DNA of 64,000 nucleotides from the NCBI RefSeq assembly GCF_026625145.1, contig NZ_CP113088.1:2397501-2461500 (forward strand). The letters run 5' to 3'. This document shows positions 28,850 through 39,635 of this stretch, piece after piece. The position numbers were made by a program, and so were the translations under genes. The notes beneath the pieces were generated by a model. It did not search any database. It had not been told where the DNA came from and saw nothing but the letters and a program-made list of their open reading frames with translations. Position 1 is the stretch's first letter. Each line of letters opens with the position of its first letter. This DNA is from Lacinutrix neustonica. GTDB taxonomy: Bacteria; Bacteroidota; Bacteroidia; Flavobacteriales; Flavobacteriaceae.

Positions 28850-30636
28850 TTAAAATTTATAACTAAAACCAGTATAAACGCCAATGATGTAAGGCTTAAA
28901 ATTACCGAAGTTTCGTTGTAAGCATTCACTTGATACTTAAAGGTGGGTTCGAAATTAAACTTAAACGTATCACTAAACTTATAGTCTAATCCAAGACCAA
29001 TATTGGTGGTAAAACTCACATTATTTATATTATTGGCTTCGCCAATTGTTGTTTTTCTGTTTTCTACTTCTGTTACGACTTCATTGCCCTCTAAAATAAA
29101 GGTACTAACACCTCCAATGACATTAAAGCCTACGCGCTTGTTAATGATAGCATATTCGAGTTCCACCGGAACTTCGAGGTAGCTTAACCGCTGACTTAGG
29201 GCGGCATTCAAGGCGTCATTAGTGACACCGTCTATTTGTTGGATAGACAAGTTGTTCGCGCTCAAAACACCAATGCTTTGACCTTGATTTGTAGGGACAA
29301 AATTAATATTTCTCAAAGGAGCACTATTAGGGGTGTTCGAAACATTTTCGTAAATAATAACATTAGCTGTATCGTAACTTAAGTTCAGTTTGCTAATTCC
29401 GGAGCGCACTTTTAATCGGTTGTTTAATGCATAGCCTAAATGAATACCATAACTGGTATTAATTTCACCGTTTTTTGGGTTGTCAATAAATTGGTCATGA
29501 ATAGGAGAGCCCTTGCCAAGTGTATTGTAATAAACAGGTGCCACATTTGCGTTTACTGTCCACCTGTTCATTACAGTTTCCTCTTCTTTTTCTTCTTCTT
29601 TTTCAATAGCATCTTCGATGTTATTGGCAAGGGCTGCCTCTTCTAGCAGATTTGGAGTTTGCGCATCCTCATCTACCGGGTTTAAATTCGTTTTTTCTTC
29701 TTCACTATTGGTTTGTGCTAAAGCTTCTTTTGAAGTCTTAGCTTTTGTTTTATTATTTATTATGTTTTGATTTGTTTGATTTTCTTCTAGTTTCTCAGTA
29801 TTATCGGCAATACCATTACTATTTAAACGCTCATTATTGGCAGTTTTGTTTTGAGTGTATAGTGGTAAATTAGAAGTGCTTTTGGCGTACTTTTCGGAAG
29901 CATTTTGAGAAGTTTTATTATTTGCAATTGCATTATATGAAGGTGATGCCTTTGTATCTTGTGAAGACCTGTTCGCTTTATTTGTAGTCTTAGCTGCAGT
30001 ATTTCTATCAGCATTTTGGGAGCCCGTTTTTTTGTCTATAACATTGGTAACTGCTGTGCTTACCTCTTTTGATTCTGAAGTTGTGTCATTAGAGAGTGTT
30101 TTCGCGTTCTTCTGAAGGGGTTCAGAAGCCGATAAAGCATTAGCTTGTGTTTCCTTTTTTGTAATAATAGAATTGGTGCTGGTTTTATTAGTATTACCTG
30201 AAGTTGTTGTGTTTGTGTTTACAATGGGATTTGAACCTTGAGTAGTAGGAACATTCGTAGTCGTGTTTCTATTTAACGCATTATTCTCAGGCTTTTTTTC
30301 TGAAACGGTTTCGTTTTCTGTTGAAGCCGTGTTATTCGTCTTTGAAGCGCTGTTGGTGTTTTCAGGATTACCATTAGTGTCTACTTTAGTGTCTACAATT
30401 GTTTCTGTGTTGCCTTCAGAAGTATTGCTTTCTAGGAAAGTGTTTCCTATGGTAAATAAAAGTACGACCAATGCAGCGACTCCTGCTAGGCGTAACCATA
30501 AAGGCATCACTTTAGGCTGAACTGCTGCTGGCTCTAGTTGATTTTGAATAGCATTCCAAACCGTATCCTTTGGCTTTGCTTCAAAATCTTTAAACTTTTC
30601 TTGAAAAAGTCTGTCGATGTGTTTTTTTTCACTCAT
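28850..30636 (-). CDS. Anti-sigma-like N-terminus fused to an outer-membrane beta-barrel domain
   Basis: After repair this is 595 residues. Residues 1-43 (RLFQEKFKDFEAKPKDTVWN) look like a cytoplasmic anti-sigma-like segment, residues about 45-66 form one membrane helix, residues 70-350 are a low-complexity Asn/Thr/Ser/Glu linker, and the last 240 residues are beta-barrel-like, ending in Phe (GFSYKF). One chain would thus reach from cytoplasm to outer membrane. The frame breaks at about 28905, where AACTTCGGTAATT stands for AACTTCTGGTAATT; repair moves the stop to 28850. It starts 2 bases after the ECF sigma gene, supporting a regulatory pairing. Confidence 0.7.
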
Positions 30637-30638
30637 AC

Positions 30639-31190
30639 TTATAAAGATTGGGATTGGTGACCCATTTTATAGTCCGTTACTTTAGTTTTTAAAATCTGCC
30701 GTGCTCTAGCTAAGTTAGATTTTGAGGTGCCTGCATTTATTTTTAATAGATCGGCAATATCATTATGGGAATAACCATCTAAAACATAAAGGTTAAATAC
30801 CAACCGGTATCTGTCCGGCAATTCCTGAATGATTTTTAATAGATATTCAATTGAAATATCGTTATCATCTTCAATGGTTACGCTATTATCTTCAATGTGA
30901 TCCTCATTAATAATATCAAAAACACCTTGATGTCTATAGCGTTGCAAAGCCGTATTAATGGTCACTCGTTTTAGCCAGCCTTCAAACGACCCCTTGTTTT
31001 TATATTGTTCTATTTTTTTAAAAATAGTGATAAAAGCATCTTGCAAGTTGTCTTCAGCTTCGGCATAATTTCGTGAATACTTAAGGCAAACAGTAAACAA
31101 CTTACTCGAAAAGAGTTTGTAGAGTTCGCTTTGTGCCTTAGTATCATTAATCTTACAATTATGTATGAGCTGATCTAAACTCAAATTCAA
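30639..31190 (-). CDS. ECF-type RNA polymerase sigma factor
   Basis: This intact 183-residue protein has region 2 (SQSELYKLFSSKLFTVCLKY, AEDNLQDAFITIFKKI) and region 4 (YRLVFNLYVLDGYSHNDIAD and SKSNLARARQILKTK). It directs RNA polymerase to a small regulon in response to an envelope signal. It lies between a small lipoprotein gene (15 bases upstream) and the trans-envelope protein gene (2 bases downstream), all on the minus strand. The target promoters cannot be read from this window. Confidence 0.92.
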   Translation of the reverse strand: MNLSLDQLIHNCKINDTKAQSELYKLFSSKLFTVCLKYSRNYAEAEDNLQDAFITIFKKIEQYKNKGSFEGWLKRVTINTALQRYRHQGVFDIINEDHIEDNSVTIEDDNDISIEYLLKIIQELPDRYRLVFNLYVLDGYSHNDIADLLKINAGTSKSNLARARQILKTKVTDYKMGHQSQSL

Positions 31191-31205
31191 TCCACGTATT
31201 AGTTA

Positions 31206-31616
31206 TTATTCTTCTGTTACTGGAACTTCCACAATGAGATAACTATCTTCGCCATTGTCATCCTCGCCTTGCCAAAATTTAAAAACATACGTACCTACTT
31301 GTGTCGCTTTAAAATTAAAAGTGGCTTCCAATGGACTATCTATAGTTGTGCAATTACCATTATCGCCAAAAAAGGTGGTAATAACAGCAACAGTTCTTTC
31401 ATTGTTGTGCTTTTGGTAATAAATATTGTTAAAGGCATGACAACTAGTAGGCCTTAAATAAGTGACCGTTATTTCGTAAGTTTCATTTAATAGAAATTCA
31501 CTGGGTACCATAGCGCTTTCAATGGGCAATATTTCTTGATAGTTGCTAGAATCAACCCCGTCTACGCTGCACGAAAACGCAGATGAGAGCATTAATAAAA
31601 TAAGGAGCTTTTTCAT
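31206..31616 (-). CDS. Small hypothetical lipoprotein upstream of the ECF sigma gene
   Basis: This 136-residue protein has a lipobox ending LSSAFSC and a mature part that is predicted all beta (EFLLNETYEITVTYLRPTSC, GTYVFKFWQGEDDNGEDSYL). The pattern is like an immunoglobulin-like sandwich, but I recognise no named family. Being the first gene of the ECF operon, it may sense or report envelope state; that is inference from position. Confidence 0.65.
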   Translation of the reverse strand: MKKLLILLMLSSAFSCSVDGVDSSNYQEILPIESAMVPSEFLLNETYEITVTYLRPTSCHAFNNIYYQKHNNERTVAVITTFFGDNGNCTTIDSPLEATFNFKATQVGTYVFKFWQGEDDNGEDSYLIVEVPVTEE

Positions 31617-31687
31617 TTTAATTCAATATTATAAATAGATATTTATAAAGTAGATGCTAAAAACGTAAAAGGGTTGCGTCTAAAAAT

Positions 31688-31717
31688 AAAAAAATCCCGA
31701 TACTTTCGGGATTTTTT
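31688..31717. terminator. Terminator after recA
   Basis: AAATCCCGA pairs with TCGGGATTT around TACTT with flanking A and T runs, so it can act on both strands. It lies just beyond the recA stop on the minus strand. Confidence 0.8.
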
Positions 31718-31720
31718 ATT

Positions 31721-32727
31721 TTACATATTTTCTTTAATCGCTTTTTTAATTTTTGCTTCTAGCTCATCAAAAAGTTACGGGTTATCTTTTATAACCGACT
31801 TGACAGCGTCTCGCCCTTGTCCGAGCTTAGTATCTTCATAGCTAAACCAAGAGCCGCTCTTTTTTACAATTTCTTTTTCTACGGCAACATCAAGTATCTC
31901 ACCAACTTTACTAATGCCCTCTCCATACATGATGTCAAACTCTGCGAGTTTAAAGGGAGGTGCTACCTTGTTTTTAACCACCTTCACTCTTGTTTTATTA
32001 CCTAAAACTTCGCCATCGGTGCTCTTTATTTGTGTCGAACGTCGAATGTCTAAACGTACAGAAGCATAAAACTTTAATGCGTTACCACCAGTTGTCGTTT
32101 CAGGGTTTCCAAACATAACGCCAATTTTCTCACGTAATTGGTTGATGAAAATTACGGTACAATTGGTTTTACTTATAGAGGCTGTTAATTTTCTTAATGC
32201 TTGAGACATTAAACGGGCATGTAAACCCATTTTACTGTCACCCATCTCGCCTTCAATCTCACTTTTAGGTGTTAAAGCAGCCACAGAATCAATAACCACA
32301 ATGTCAATAGCACCGTAACGAATAAGGTTGTCTGTAATTTCCGGAGCTTGTTCACCGTTGTCTCGGTTGAGAGATGATTAAATTATCAATATCAACGCCT
32401 AATTTTTCAGCATAGAAACGATCAAAAGCATGCTCTGCATCAATAAACGCAGCAATGCCTCCTGCTTTTTGTGCTTCGGCAATGGCGTGTAATGTTAATG
32501 TTGTTTTACCGAGAAGATTCCGGACCGTATATTTCTATCACCCGACCTCTTGGGTAACCGCCAACACCTAAAGCAATATCTAACCCAAGTGAACCAGAAG
32601 GAATAGCTTCTACATCTACAATGGCTGCATCACTCATTTTCATCACAGTGCCTTTGCCATAGGCTTTGTCTAATTTATCTAAGGTTAATTTTAGTGCCTT
32701 TAATTTTGCTTCTTTTTCATTTGCCAT
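31721..32727 (-). CDS. recA: Recombinase RecA
   Basis: After repair this encodes 334 residues, normal for RecA, which forms filaments on single-stranded DNA for recombination and SOS. The Walker A GPESSGKTT, the [16 protein letters not shown] block and the loop [20 protein letters not shown] are present. Three defects occur, all at CCAGA: 32516 (TCTTCTCGGTAAA for TCTTCTGGTAAA), 32372 (CAACCGAGACAAC for CAACCAGACAAC) and 31777 (CCCGTAAC for CCCAGAAC, which makes an in-frame TAA instead of Glu). RecA is essential for DNA repair, so three disabling changes in one gene are not credible as biology. Confidence 0.95.
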
Positions 32728-32909
32728 TTTTCTTAATTTTATCTATTGTGCCTGCTAAAATACTACTTTTTTTAACTTTTTTTTACTTTCACACGCAACC
32801 TTTTTATACTTTCTGCATCTACTAATAAAAGCGGGAAATTATTTGTTGTGAAAAAGAAAAATTAACCCTGTTTTTAAACGATTCATCATTAATTTTTAAA
32901 TATTTAGCG

Positions 32910-33002
32910 ATGAAATATATAAAAAAAACAATCACCTCGAAGGCATTTGGTGTTTCAGTCACTGTTTTTATAAACAGTAGCTGTAAAGCCGATGGAGGTT
33001 AG
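32910..33002 (+). other. Small open reading frame of 30 codons
   Basis: It reads MKYIKKTITSKAFGVSVTVF and ends SSCKADGG, a short basic and hydrophobic peptide. The strong terminator at 33051-33080 lies after it, which suggests that something is transcribed here. It could be a small peptide or part of a small RNA; I see no homology. The rest of 32728-33314 holds the trhO promoter. Confidence 0.3.
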
Positions 33003-33050
33003 CTCGTATATTTTTTTAGAAATAAAAAATTATTAACGAGTTAGTCTATT

Positions 33051-33080
33051 AAAAGTCCGTTGCGCAAACAACGGACTTTT
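33051..33080. terminator. Strong hairpin terminator
   Basis: AAAAGTCCGTTG pairs with CAACGGACTTTT around CGCAAA and is followed by further T residues. It ends transcription through the small frame at 32910. Confidence 0.8.
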
Positions 33081-33208
33081 TTTTATATATAAATCTGAGC
33101 GTTGAAATAGCGTTTTTTATTAGACGTGTTATCAATTACAAGCCACTTACAAGCCACTATATTGCAGCCAAATATCAGTACTCGCAATGGTTGGAGAACG
33201 GTAATGTC

Positions 33209-33238
33209 TTGGTAAATCGAACAAAAACAGTACTTTTG
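33209..33238 (+). promoter_or_regulatory. Promoter of trhO
   Basis: A full -7 box TACTTTTG (33231-33238) lies 18 bases after TTGG (33209-33212), which can serve as a -33 box. The start codon is at 33315. Confidence 0.55.
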
Positions 33239-33314
33239 CATTTTAAAATTCATTTTACCTCTTCTAAACATAAGATAAAATGAAAATTCTTTAACCTTAA
33301 TACATTAGTATAGC

Positions 33315-34382
33315 ATGCAACTGTACAATAAACTAAGCGCCAAAGAACGAGCAGAACTTATAGAAAGCACTGGAAAAGAGCGTTTAACGCTTTCGTTTTA
33401 TCAATACGCGAACATTGGCAATCCGCAAATTTTAAGAGATCATTTATTTATTACATGGAATGCACTAGACGTTTTAGGGCGTATTTACGTGGCTTCTGAA
33501 GGGATTAATGCACAATTGTCTTTACCCGCCGATCGATTTAATGCGTTTAAAACGCATTTAGACAGCATTGATTTTTTAAAAGATATTCGTTTAAATATCG
33601 CTATCGAACAAGATAACATGTCTTTTTTGAAATTAAAAATCAAAGTGAGGGATAAAATTGTTGCCGATGGTTTAGCAGACGATACTTTTGATGTCACTAA
33701 TAAAGGAATTCATGTGGCTGCCGAAACATTCAACGCGCTTATTGAAGACGAGAACACCATTCTTGTAGATATGCGAAATCATTATGAAAGTGAAATTGGT
33801 CATTTTAAAAATGCAATTACACCGGATGTCGATACGTTTCGGGAATCCTTGGATATTATTGAAGACGACCTAAAAGCACATAAGGAGGATAAAAACCTAG
33901 TGATGTATTGTACGGGAGGGATTAGATGTGAAAAAGCTAGTGCCTATTTTAAGCATAAAGGATTTAAAAAGGTCTATCAATTAGAAGGCGGCATTATAGA
34001 ATATACAAGGCAAGTGAATGAAAATAGCCTAGAGAATAAATTTATAGGTAAAAACTTTGTTTTTGATGATCGCCGTGCCGAAAAAATTAGTGAAGACGTT
34101 ATTGCCAGTTGCCACCAATGCGGAACACCATGCGATACCCATGTAAATTGTGCAAATGAGGCCTGTCACTTGTTGTTTATTCAATGTGAGACTTGCAAAG
34201 ACGAACTTGATAATTGCTGTTCAACAAGTTGTAAGGAGGTTGTCGGGTTGCCTTACGAAACACAAAAAGCCTTACGAAAAGGACAAGGAAATAGCAATGA
34301 TATTTTTAAAAAAGGAAGAGCAGAGCATTTGCCTTATAAAAAGGATTTAAGAAACATATTCGAGACTTTAAAAAACAAATAA
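33315..34382 (+). CDS. trhO: tRNA uridine(34) hydroxylase, rhodanese-like
   Basis: This intact 355-residue protein matches the TrhO/YceA family, which hydroxylates wobble uridine 34 of tRNA using oxygen. The N-terminal acylphosphatase-like part includes ASEGINAQLSLP. The rhodanese domain has DMRNHYESEIGHF and the active loop YCTGGIRCEKASA with the catalytic Cys. A Cys-rich C-terminal part (CHQCGTPCDTHVNC) may bind metal, as in relatives. It has its own promoter. Confidence 0.92.
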   Translation: MQLYNKLSAKERAELIESTGKERLTLSFYQYANIGNPQILRDHLFITWNALDVLGRIYVASEGINAQLSLPADRFNAFKTHLDSIDFLKDIRLNIAIEQDNMSFLKLKIKVRDKIVADGLADDTFDVTNKGIHVAAETFNALIEDENTILVDMRNHYESEIGHFKNAITPDVDTFRESLDIIEDDLKAHKEDKNLVMYCTGGIRCEKASAYFKHKGFKKVYQLEGGIIEYTRQVNENSLENKFIGKNFVFDDRRAEKISEDVIASCHQCGTPCDTHVNCANEACHLLFIQCETCKDELDNCCSTSCKEVVGLPYETQKALRKGQGNSNDIFKKGRAEHLPYKKDLRNIFETLKNK

Positions 34383-34561
34383 TCTCCGTTAGTAAACGAA
34401 TACTATTTATAAAGGGACGAATACTATTTAGAGTTTTTTAAGTCTATAGAATAATAGTATATTTACGACATCAGAGCTCGGGTCTATAACGCGCTCTAAA
34501 CTAAGTTTTTTATTAATCATCTTCTTGTGCGTAATGCATTTAGAATCAATATATACCACCT

Positions 34562-35854
34562 ATGGCTTGTGCAAGTTGCTCAACAGGTAAAGATGGCCAA
34601 CCTAAAGGCTGCAAAAGTAATGGTACCTGTGGTACCGATAGCTGTAATAAACTAACCGTTTTCGATTGGTTAGCCAACATGTCTGTTCCCAATGGAGAAA
34701 AACCTTTCGATTTCGTAGAGGTTCGCTTCAAAAATGGAAGAAAACACTACTATCAAAACACTGAGAATTTATCGTTAAGTATTGGAGACGTGGTTGCAAC
34801 CCAAGCACAATCTGGTCATGATATTGGCATGGTTACACTCACGGGCGAACTGGTGCGTGTGCAAATGAAGCGCAAAAAAATTAACGAAAAACCCGAGGAT
34901 GTTTTAAAAATATACCGAAAGCCTCTCAAAGAGACATCGATATTTGGAGCGATGCGCGTGATAAAGAGGAACCAATGAAGGTGAAAGCACGTCAATTTGC
35001 AATTGACTTAAAGCTTCATATGAAGATTTCTGATATTGAATTTCAAGGGGATGCGAGTAAAGCGACCTTTTATTATACCGCCGAAGAACGGGTAGATTTT
35101 AGAGAATTAATTAAACTGTTCGCTAAGGAATTTAGAACACGCATTGAAATGAAGCAAGTAGGGTTTAGGCAAGAAGCTTCCAGATTAGGAGGCATTGGCT
35201 CTTGTGGTAGAGAGCTGTGTTGCTCTACCTGGCTAACCGACTTTCGTTCGGTAAGTACCAGTGCAGCACGTTACCAGCAATTGTCTTTGAATCCACAAAA
35301 GTTAGCCGGACAATGTGGGAAGTTGAAATGTTGTTTAAATTATGAATTAGATTCTTATTTGGATGCTTTAAAAGCATTTCCAAAAACCGAAACCAAATTA
35401 TATACAGAAAAGGGAACCGCTGTTTGCCAAAAAACAGATATTTTCAAAGGTCATATGTGGTATGCCTATGAGGGCGAATGGATGAATTGGCATAAAATTA
35501 CAACAGATCAAGCCAGGAGAAATCATTGAGTTAAATAAAAAGAAAGAAAAGATTGCCAGCCTAGAAGAGTATGCTTCAGATCTAATTGAAGATACTAAAG
35601 TTGAATTTGAAAACGTTGTGGGTCAAGATAGTTTAACGCGGTTTGATGGTCCAAAAGGAAATAAAAAACGTAGAAACAATAAGAAACGTAAACCGAATAA
35701 GCCTGTAAGTCAAAACAAAGCTGGTGAACCAAACAAACCAGCAAGTCAAGCAAAACCAGGCAATCAAACGAAACCTGCAAACAGAAACAAACGAAATAAA
35801 AACAATCGTAATAAATCTAATAAGCCAAAATCGGAACCTAAAAATGAGAAGTAG
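34562..35854 (+). CDS. PSP1 domain protein (RicT/YaaT-like)
   Basis: After repair this encodes 430 residues. The PSP1 core covers FDFVEVRFKNGRKHYY to RQEASRLGGIGSCGRELCCS with the conserved Cys pairs (CGRELCC and CGKLKCC). The C-terminal tail is Lys/Asn/Pro rich and disordered. In Bacillus the relative RicT is part of a complex that affects RNA processing; the role in Bacteroidota is unknown. Frames break at about 34930 (one A missing from CGAAAAG, or CCAGA) and at 35514 (GCCAGGAGAAA for GCCAGAGAAA). It overlaps the gldH start by 11 bases. Confidence 0.85.
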
Positions 35855-36326
35855 TTTTATTTTTTTAGGTATTATTATTCTAAGTTTAACGTCATGTGAC
35901 GCTAAAAGAGTTTTTGATGAATACCAAACCGTGCCGAATGTTTGGAATAAAAATGATGTTGTTCGTTTCAATATTGAGGCACCAGATTCAACAAAAGCCT
36001 ATAATTTGTTTGTTAACTTAAGAAATACGAGTGATTATAAATACAGCAATTTATTTTTAATTGTTGAAATGAATTTTCCACATGGAAAAACGTTAAGAGA
36101 TACCTTAGAGTATAAAATGACACAACCTGATGGCACGTTTTTAGGCACTGGTTTAGGGAACGTAAAAGAAAACAAACTGTGGTATAAAGAAGGGGTCGTT
36201 TTTAATGAAGATGGCGAGTATGTTGTGAGCATTCAACATGGTATGAGAGAGAATGGAGAAGTAAATGGTGTTGAGCGTTTAGAAGGGATTACAGATATTG
36301 GTTTTCGAATAGAAAAAACAAAATAA
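35844..36326 (+). CDS. gldH: Gliding motility lipoprotein GldH
   Basis: The start at 35844 gives 160 residues with a lipobox ending LSLTSC and the GldH pattern CDAKRVFDEYQTVPNVW followed by FNIEAPDSTKAYNLF. GldH is an outer-membrane-associated lipoprotein of the gliding/T9SS machinery in Flavobacteriia. The start overlaps the end of the PSP1 gene, so the two are probably translated together. With sprE at 1.7 kb it supports a working T9SS in this organism. Confidence 0.9.
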   Translation: MRSSFIFLGIIILSLTSCDAKRVFDEYQTVPNVWNKNDVVRFNIEAPDSTKAYNLFVNLRNTSDYKYSNLFLIVEMNFPHGKTLRDTLEYKMTQPDGTFLGTGLGNVKENKLWYKEGVVFNEDGEYVVSIQHGMRENGEVNGVERLEGITDIGFRIEKTK

Positions 36327-36391
36327 GAAATTAGAGTCATATCGAATGCTTTTGCTATCGCAGAATGCTATCGACAAGAAAAGAGGAATGC

Positions 36392-38740
36392 ATGGCAAAA
36401 GCTAAAACAAATCAAACAAACGAAACACAAGACTTCGACAAATATGTACGCTGGTTTTGGATGTTATTTTTAGGAGGAATAGTGTCAGTACTATTGTTAT
36501 TTTTTATTGCCTCTTTGGGGGGGTTAGGAGAACTTCCTGATTATACCCAATTGGAAAATCCTGAAACCAATTTGGCAACAGAGATTATTTCAAGTGATGG
36601 AAAAACATTGGGGAAATTCTATTTTGATGATAATAGAACGCCTGTAGATTATGATGAGTTACCAAAGAATTTGGTAGACGCACTTATAGCAACCGAAGAT
36701 GCTCGGTTCCATGAGCATTCAGGCATTGATGCTAGAAGTACACTAAGAGCCTTTTTTTTCTTGGGGTCTAAAGGTGGCGCCAGTACCATTTCTCAACAGC
36801 TAGCGAGACAGCTTTTTGTTGGTGTGCGAGCCAAAGGAAAGTTTGAAGGTGTTCTTCAAAAAGTAAAAGAATGGGTCATTGCCACGAAACTGGAACGCCA
36901 GTATACTAAGGAAGAAATTATTGCACAATATTTTAATATTTACGATTTTGGTAATAATGGCGATGGCATTCGGTCTGCGGCTAATATTTATTTCGACAAA
37001 GAGCCAAGTGAGTTAAATATAAAAGAATCGGCAATGCTGGTGGGCATGTTTAAAAACTCTTCTTTATATAATCCTAGAAGAAATCCAGTGGGCGTCAAGA
37101 ACAGAAGAGATGTGGTGCTGTCTCAAATGTATAAATACGATTACATTACGAAAGAAGTTAAGGACTCCCTACAAAAAACAGAATTAGATTTAAAATATTC
37201 ACCTCAGTCTCACCGAGATGGCACTGCTACTTATTTTAGAGAATATTTAAGAGCATGGATGAAAGATTGGATCAATGATAAAGCCAATAGAAAACGAGAT
37301 GGTTCCAAATACAACATCAATAGTGAAGGTTTAAAAATATTTGTTACCATAGATTCACGCATGCAAAAATATGCAGAAGCGTCTGTGAATAGACATATGC
37401 CAAGACTGCAAGCAGAGTTTTTTCATCAAAATACACCAGAGCGAAACAAAACCGCGCCATTTTTAGAGTTAGATAATTCTGAGATTGAGGATTTAATGAA
37501 TCGCTCGATGCGAAGAGGAGAACGTTGGAGAGTACTTAAAGAAGAGGGCAAGTCTGACAAAGAAATTATAGCTTCTTTTAACAAACCAACAAAAATGACC
37601 GTGTTTAAGTGGGTTGAAGGAAAGGCAAGTGAGGTAGATACCATCATGAAACCCATAGACTCTATGCGTTATTACAAATCATTCTTACACCCTGGAATGA
37701 TGAGCATGGATCCTCAGACAGGCCATGTAAAGGCATGGGTAGGCGGCATGAATTATCGACACTTTCAATACGATCATGTCAACCAAGGAAAACGTCAAGT
37801 AGGATCAACCTTTAAGCCTTTTGTATACGCCACGGCCATAGACCAGTTACATATGTCGCCTTGCGATAAACTACCACGGTCTCAAATTACTATAGAGGCA
37901 AACAAATATGGGAATCCGTAACCTTGGTCACCTGGCAATTCAGATAACAATTATGGGGGAGAAATCACCTTAAAACAAGCCTTGGCAGGCTCTGTAAATA
38001 CCGTAACCGCCCGTTTAATGGATAAAGTGGGACCACAGCCTGTAGCTGATTTAGTGAGGCGTTTAGGCGTTACCTCTTACATTCCGAAGTGCCTTCAATT
38101 GCTGCGGGAACTCCGGACATTAGTGTTTTCGAAATGGTTGCTGCATATGCTGCTTTTGCAAATAAAGGGGTTTATACTAAACCAGTTATGATTGAGCGTA
38201 TAGAAGATAAAAACGGAACAGTCTTATACCAATTTGCACCGGAAAGTAAAGATGTATTGAGTGCAGAATCGGCTTATGTGACCGTGAAATTAATGCAAGG
38301 TGTTGTAGAGTCTAGGTTCCGGTAGTCGCTTAAGGACGACAGGTAGAGACCAATGGGATAAAGCATATAAAGAAGTCATCACGGGTTACCCTTATGAATT
38401 AACCAACCCTATCGCAGGAAAAACGGGGACCACACAAAATCAAAGTGACGGCTGGTTTATGGGCATGGTGCCTAATTTGGTAACTGGTATTTGGGTTGGA
38501 GCAGAAGATAGAGCAGCGCATTTTGCTACGATTACGTATGGCCAAGGAGCGGCAATGGCGTTGCCTATGTGGGGCATGTACATGAAAAGTTGTTATGAAG
38601 ATGAAACGCTTAACGTCTCGAAAGCCGATTTTGAACGGCCTTCTAACTTGTCCATAGCTGTTGATTGTGCTAATTATGACGATGACAATTCTGACGGAGA
38701 TACACCAAAAGAAGAAGTGCCTGATGGCTTAGAACTATAA
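36392..38740 (+). CDS. Bifunctional penicillin-binding protein 1A-type
   Basis: After repair this encodes 782 residues: one N-terminal membrane helix, a GT51 glycosyltransferase domain (ATEDARFHEHSGID, GASTISQQLARQLF) and a transpeptidase domain with the S-x-x-K motif in GSTFKPF, the S-x-N motif in GSVNTVTA and the KTG motif in GKTGTTQN. It polymerises and cross-links peptidoglycan. The start at 36392 (MAKAKTNQ) is preferred. Defects lie at 37917 (AATCCGTAACC for AATCCAGAACC, making TAA), 38085 (TCCGAAG for TCCAGAAG) and 38318 (TCTAGGTTC for TCTGGTTC). A terminator follows. Confidence 0.93.
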
Positions 38741-38766
38741 CCTTTAGAAAAAACAATAAATATTTG

Positions 38767-38795
38767 AAGCCATTCTTTACCGAATGGCTTTTTTA
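38767..38795 (+). terminator. Terminator after the PBP1 gene
   Basis: AAGCCATTC pairs with GAATGGCTT around TTTACC and is followed by a T run. Confidence 0.8.
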
Positions 38796-38831
38796 TTTCT
38801 TAATTTTAAACCAGTAAAGAAACACAGTCCT

Positions 38832-39535
38832 ATGATTAATAAAAAAGTAAATGGTGTCATCGAAGCGCTAGAGGGTGTCACAGATAATATGACCTTCATG
38901 TTGGGTGGATTTGGACTTTCTGGTATTCCGAGAAAATGCCATCGCTGCTTTGGTAAAAAGTGGTATTAAAGGCCTTACCTGTATCTCCAATAATGCTGGT
39001 GTAGACGATTTTGGTTTGGGGTTATTATTGCACCAACATCAAATAAAGAAAATGGTATCTTCTTATGTGGGTGAGAATGATGAATTTGAACGCCGAGATG
39101 TTATCCGGAGAATTAGAAGTTGAGCTCATACCCCAAGGTACTTTAGCGGAACGTTGTCGTGCTGCACAAGGTGGTTTTCCAGCCATTTACACCCCTGCAG
39201 GTTATGGTACAGAAGTAGCTGAAGGTAAAGAAACACGAAAATTTGATGGTAAAATGTATGTTTTAGAGCATGCGTTTAAAGCTGATTTCGCTTTTGTAAA
39301 GGCCTGGAAAGGGGATGCTGCCGGAAATTTAATCTTTAAAGGCACCGCAAGAAATTTTAATCCGTGTATGGCTGGTGCTGCAAAAATCACAGTGGCTGAG
39401 GTTGAAGAATTAGTGCCTGTTGGTGACTTAGATCCAAACCAGATTCATATACCGGGAATCTTTGTTCAGCGTATTTTTCAGGGGGAAACCTACGAAAAAC
39501 GTATAGAACAACGTACGGTTAGAAACAAAGAGTAA
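38832..39535 (+). CDS. scoA: 3-oxoacid CoA-transferase subunit A
   Basis: After repair this encodes 233 residues. It shows the family I CoA-transferase A-subunit pattern: [32 protein letters not shown] and [19 protein letters not shown]. With subunit B it moves CoA from succinyl-CoA to acetoacetate. Frames break at 38927 (TCCGAGAAAA for TCCAGAAAA) and 39094 (GCCGAGATG for GCCAGATG). The second site is decisive for the motif: the family has Gln-Met there, which needs CAG ATG and excludes CGG. The start at 38832 (MINKKVNGV) is preferred to the upstream ATG. Confidence 0.92.
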
Positions 39536-39635
39536 AAAGGACTTGTTATTCCTTCGAAGTAGGGAAGGCACGGGTCATATTTAAGATCAATTAAAAAAAA
39601 TCTCACTTCTGTGGGAACGACAAAAACGACGCATT

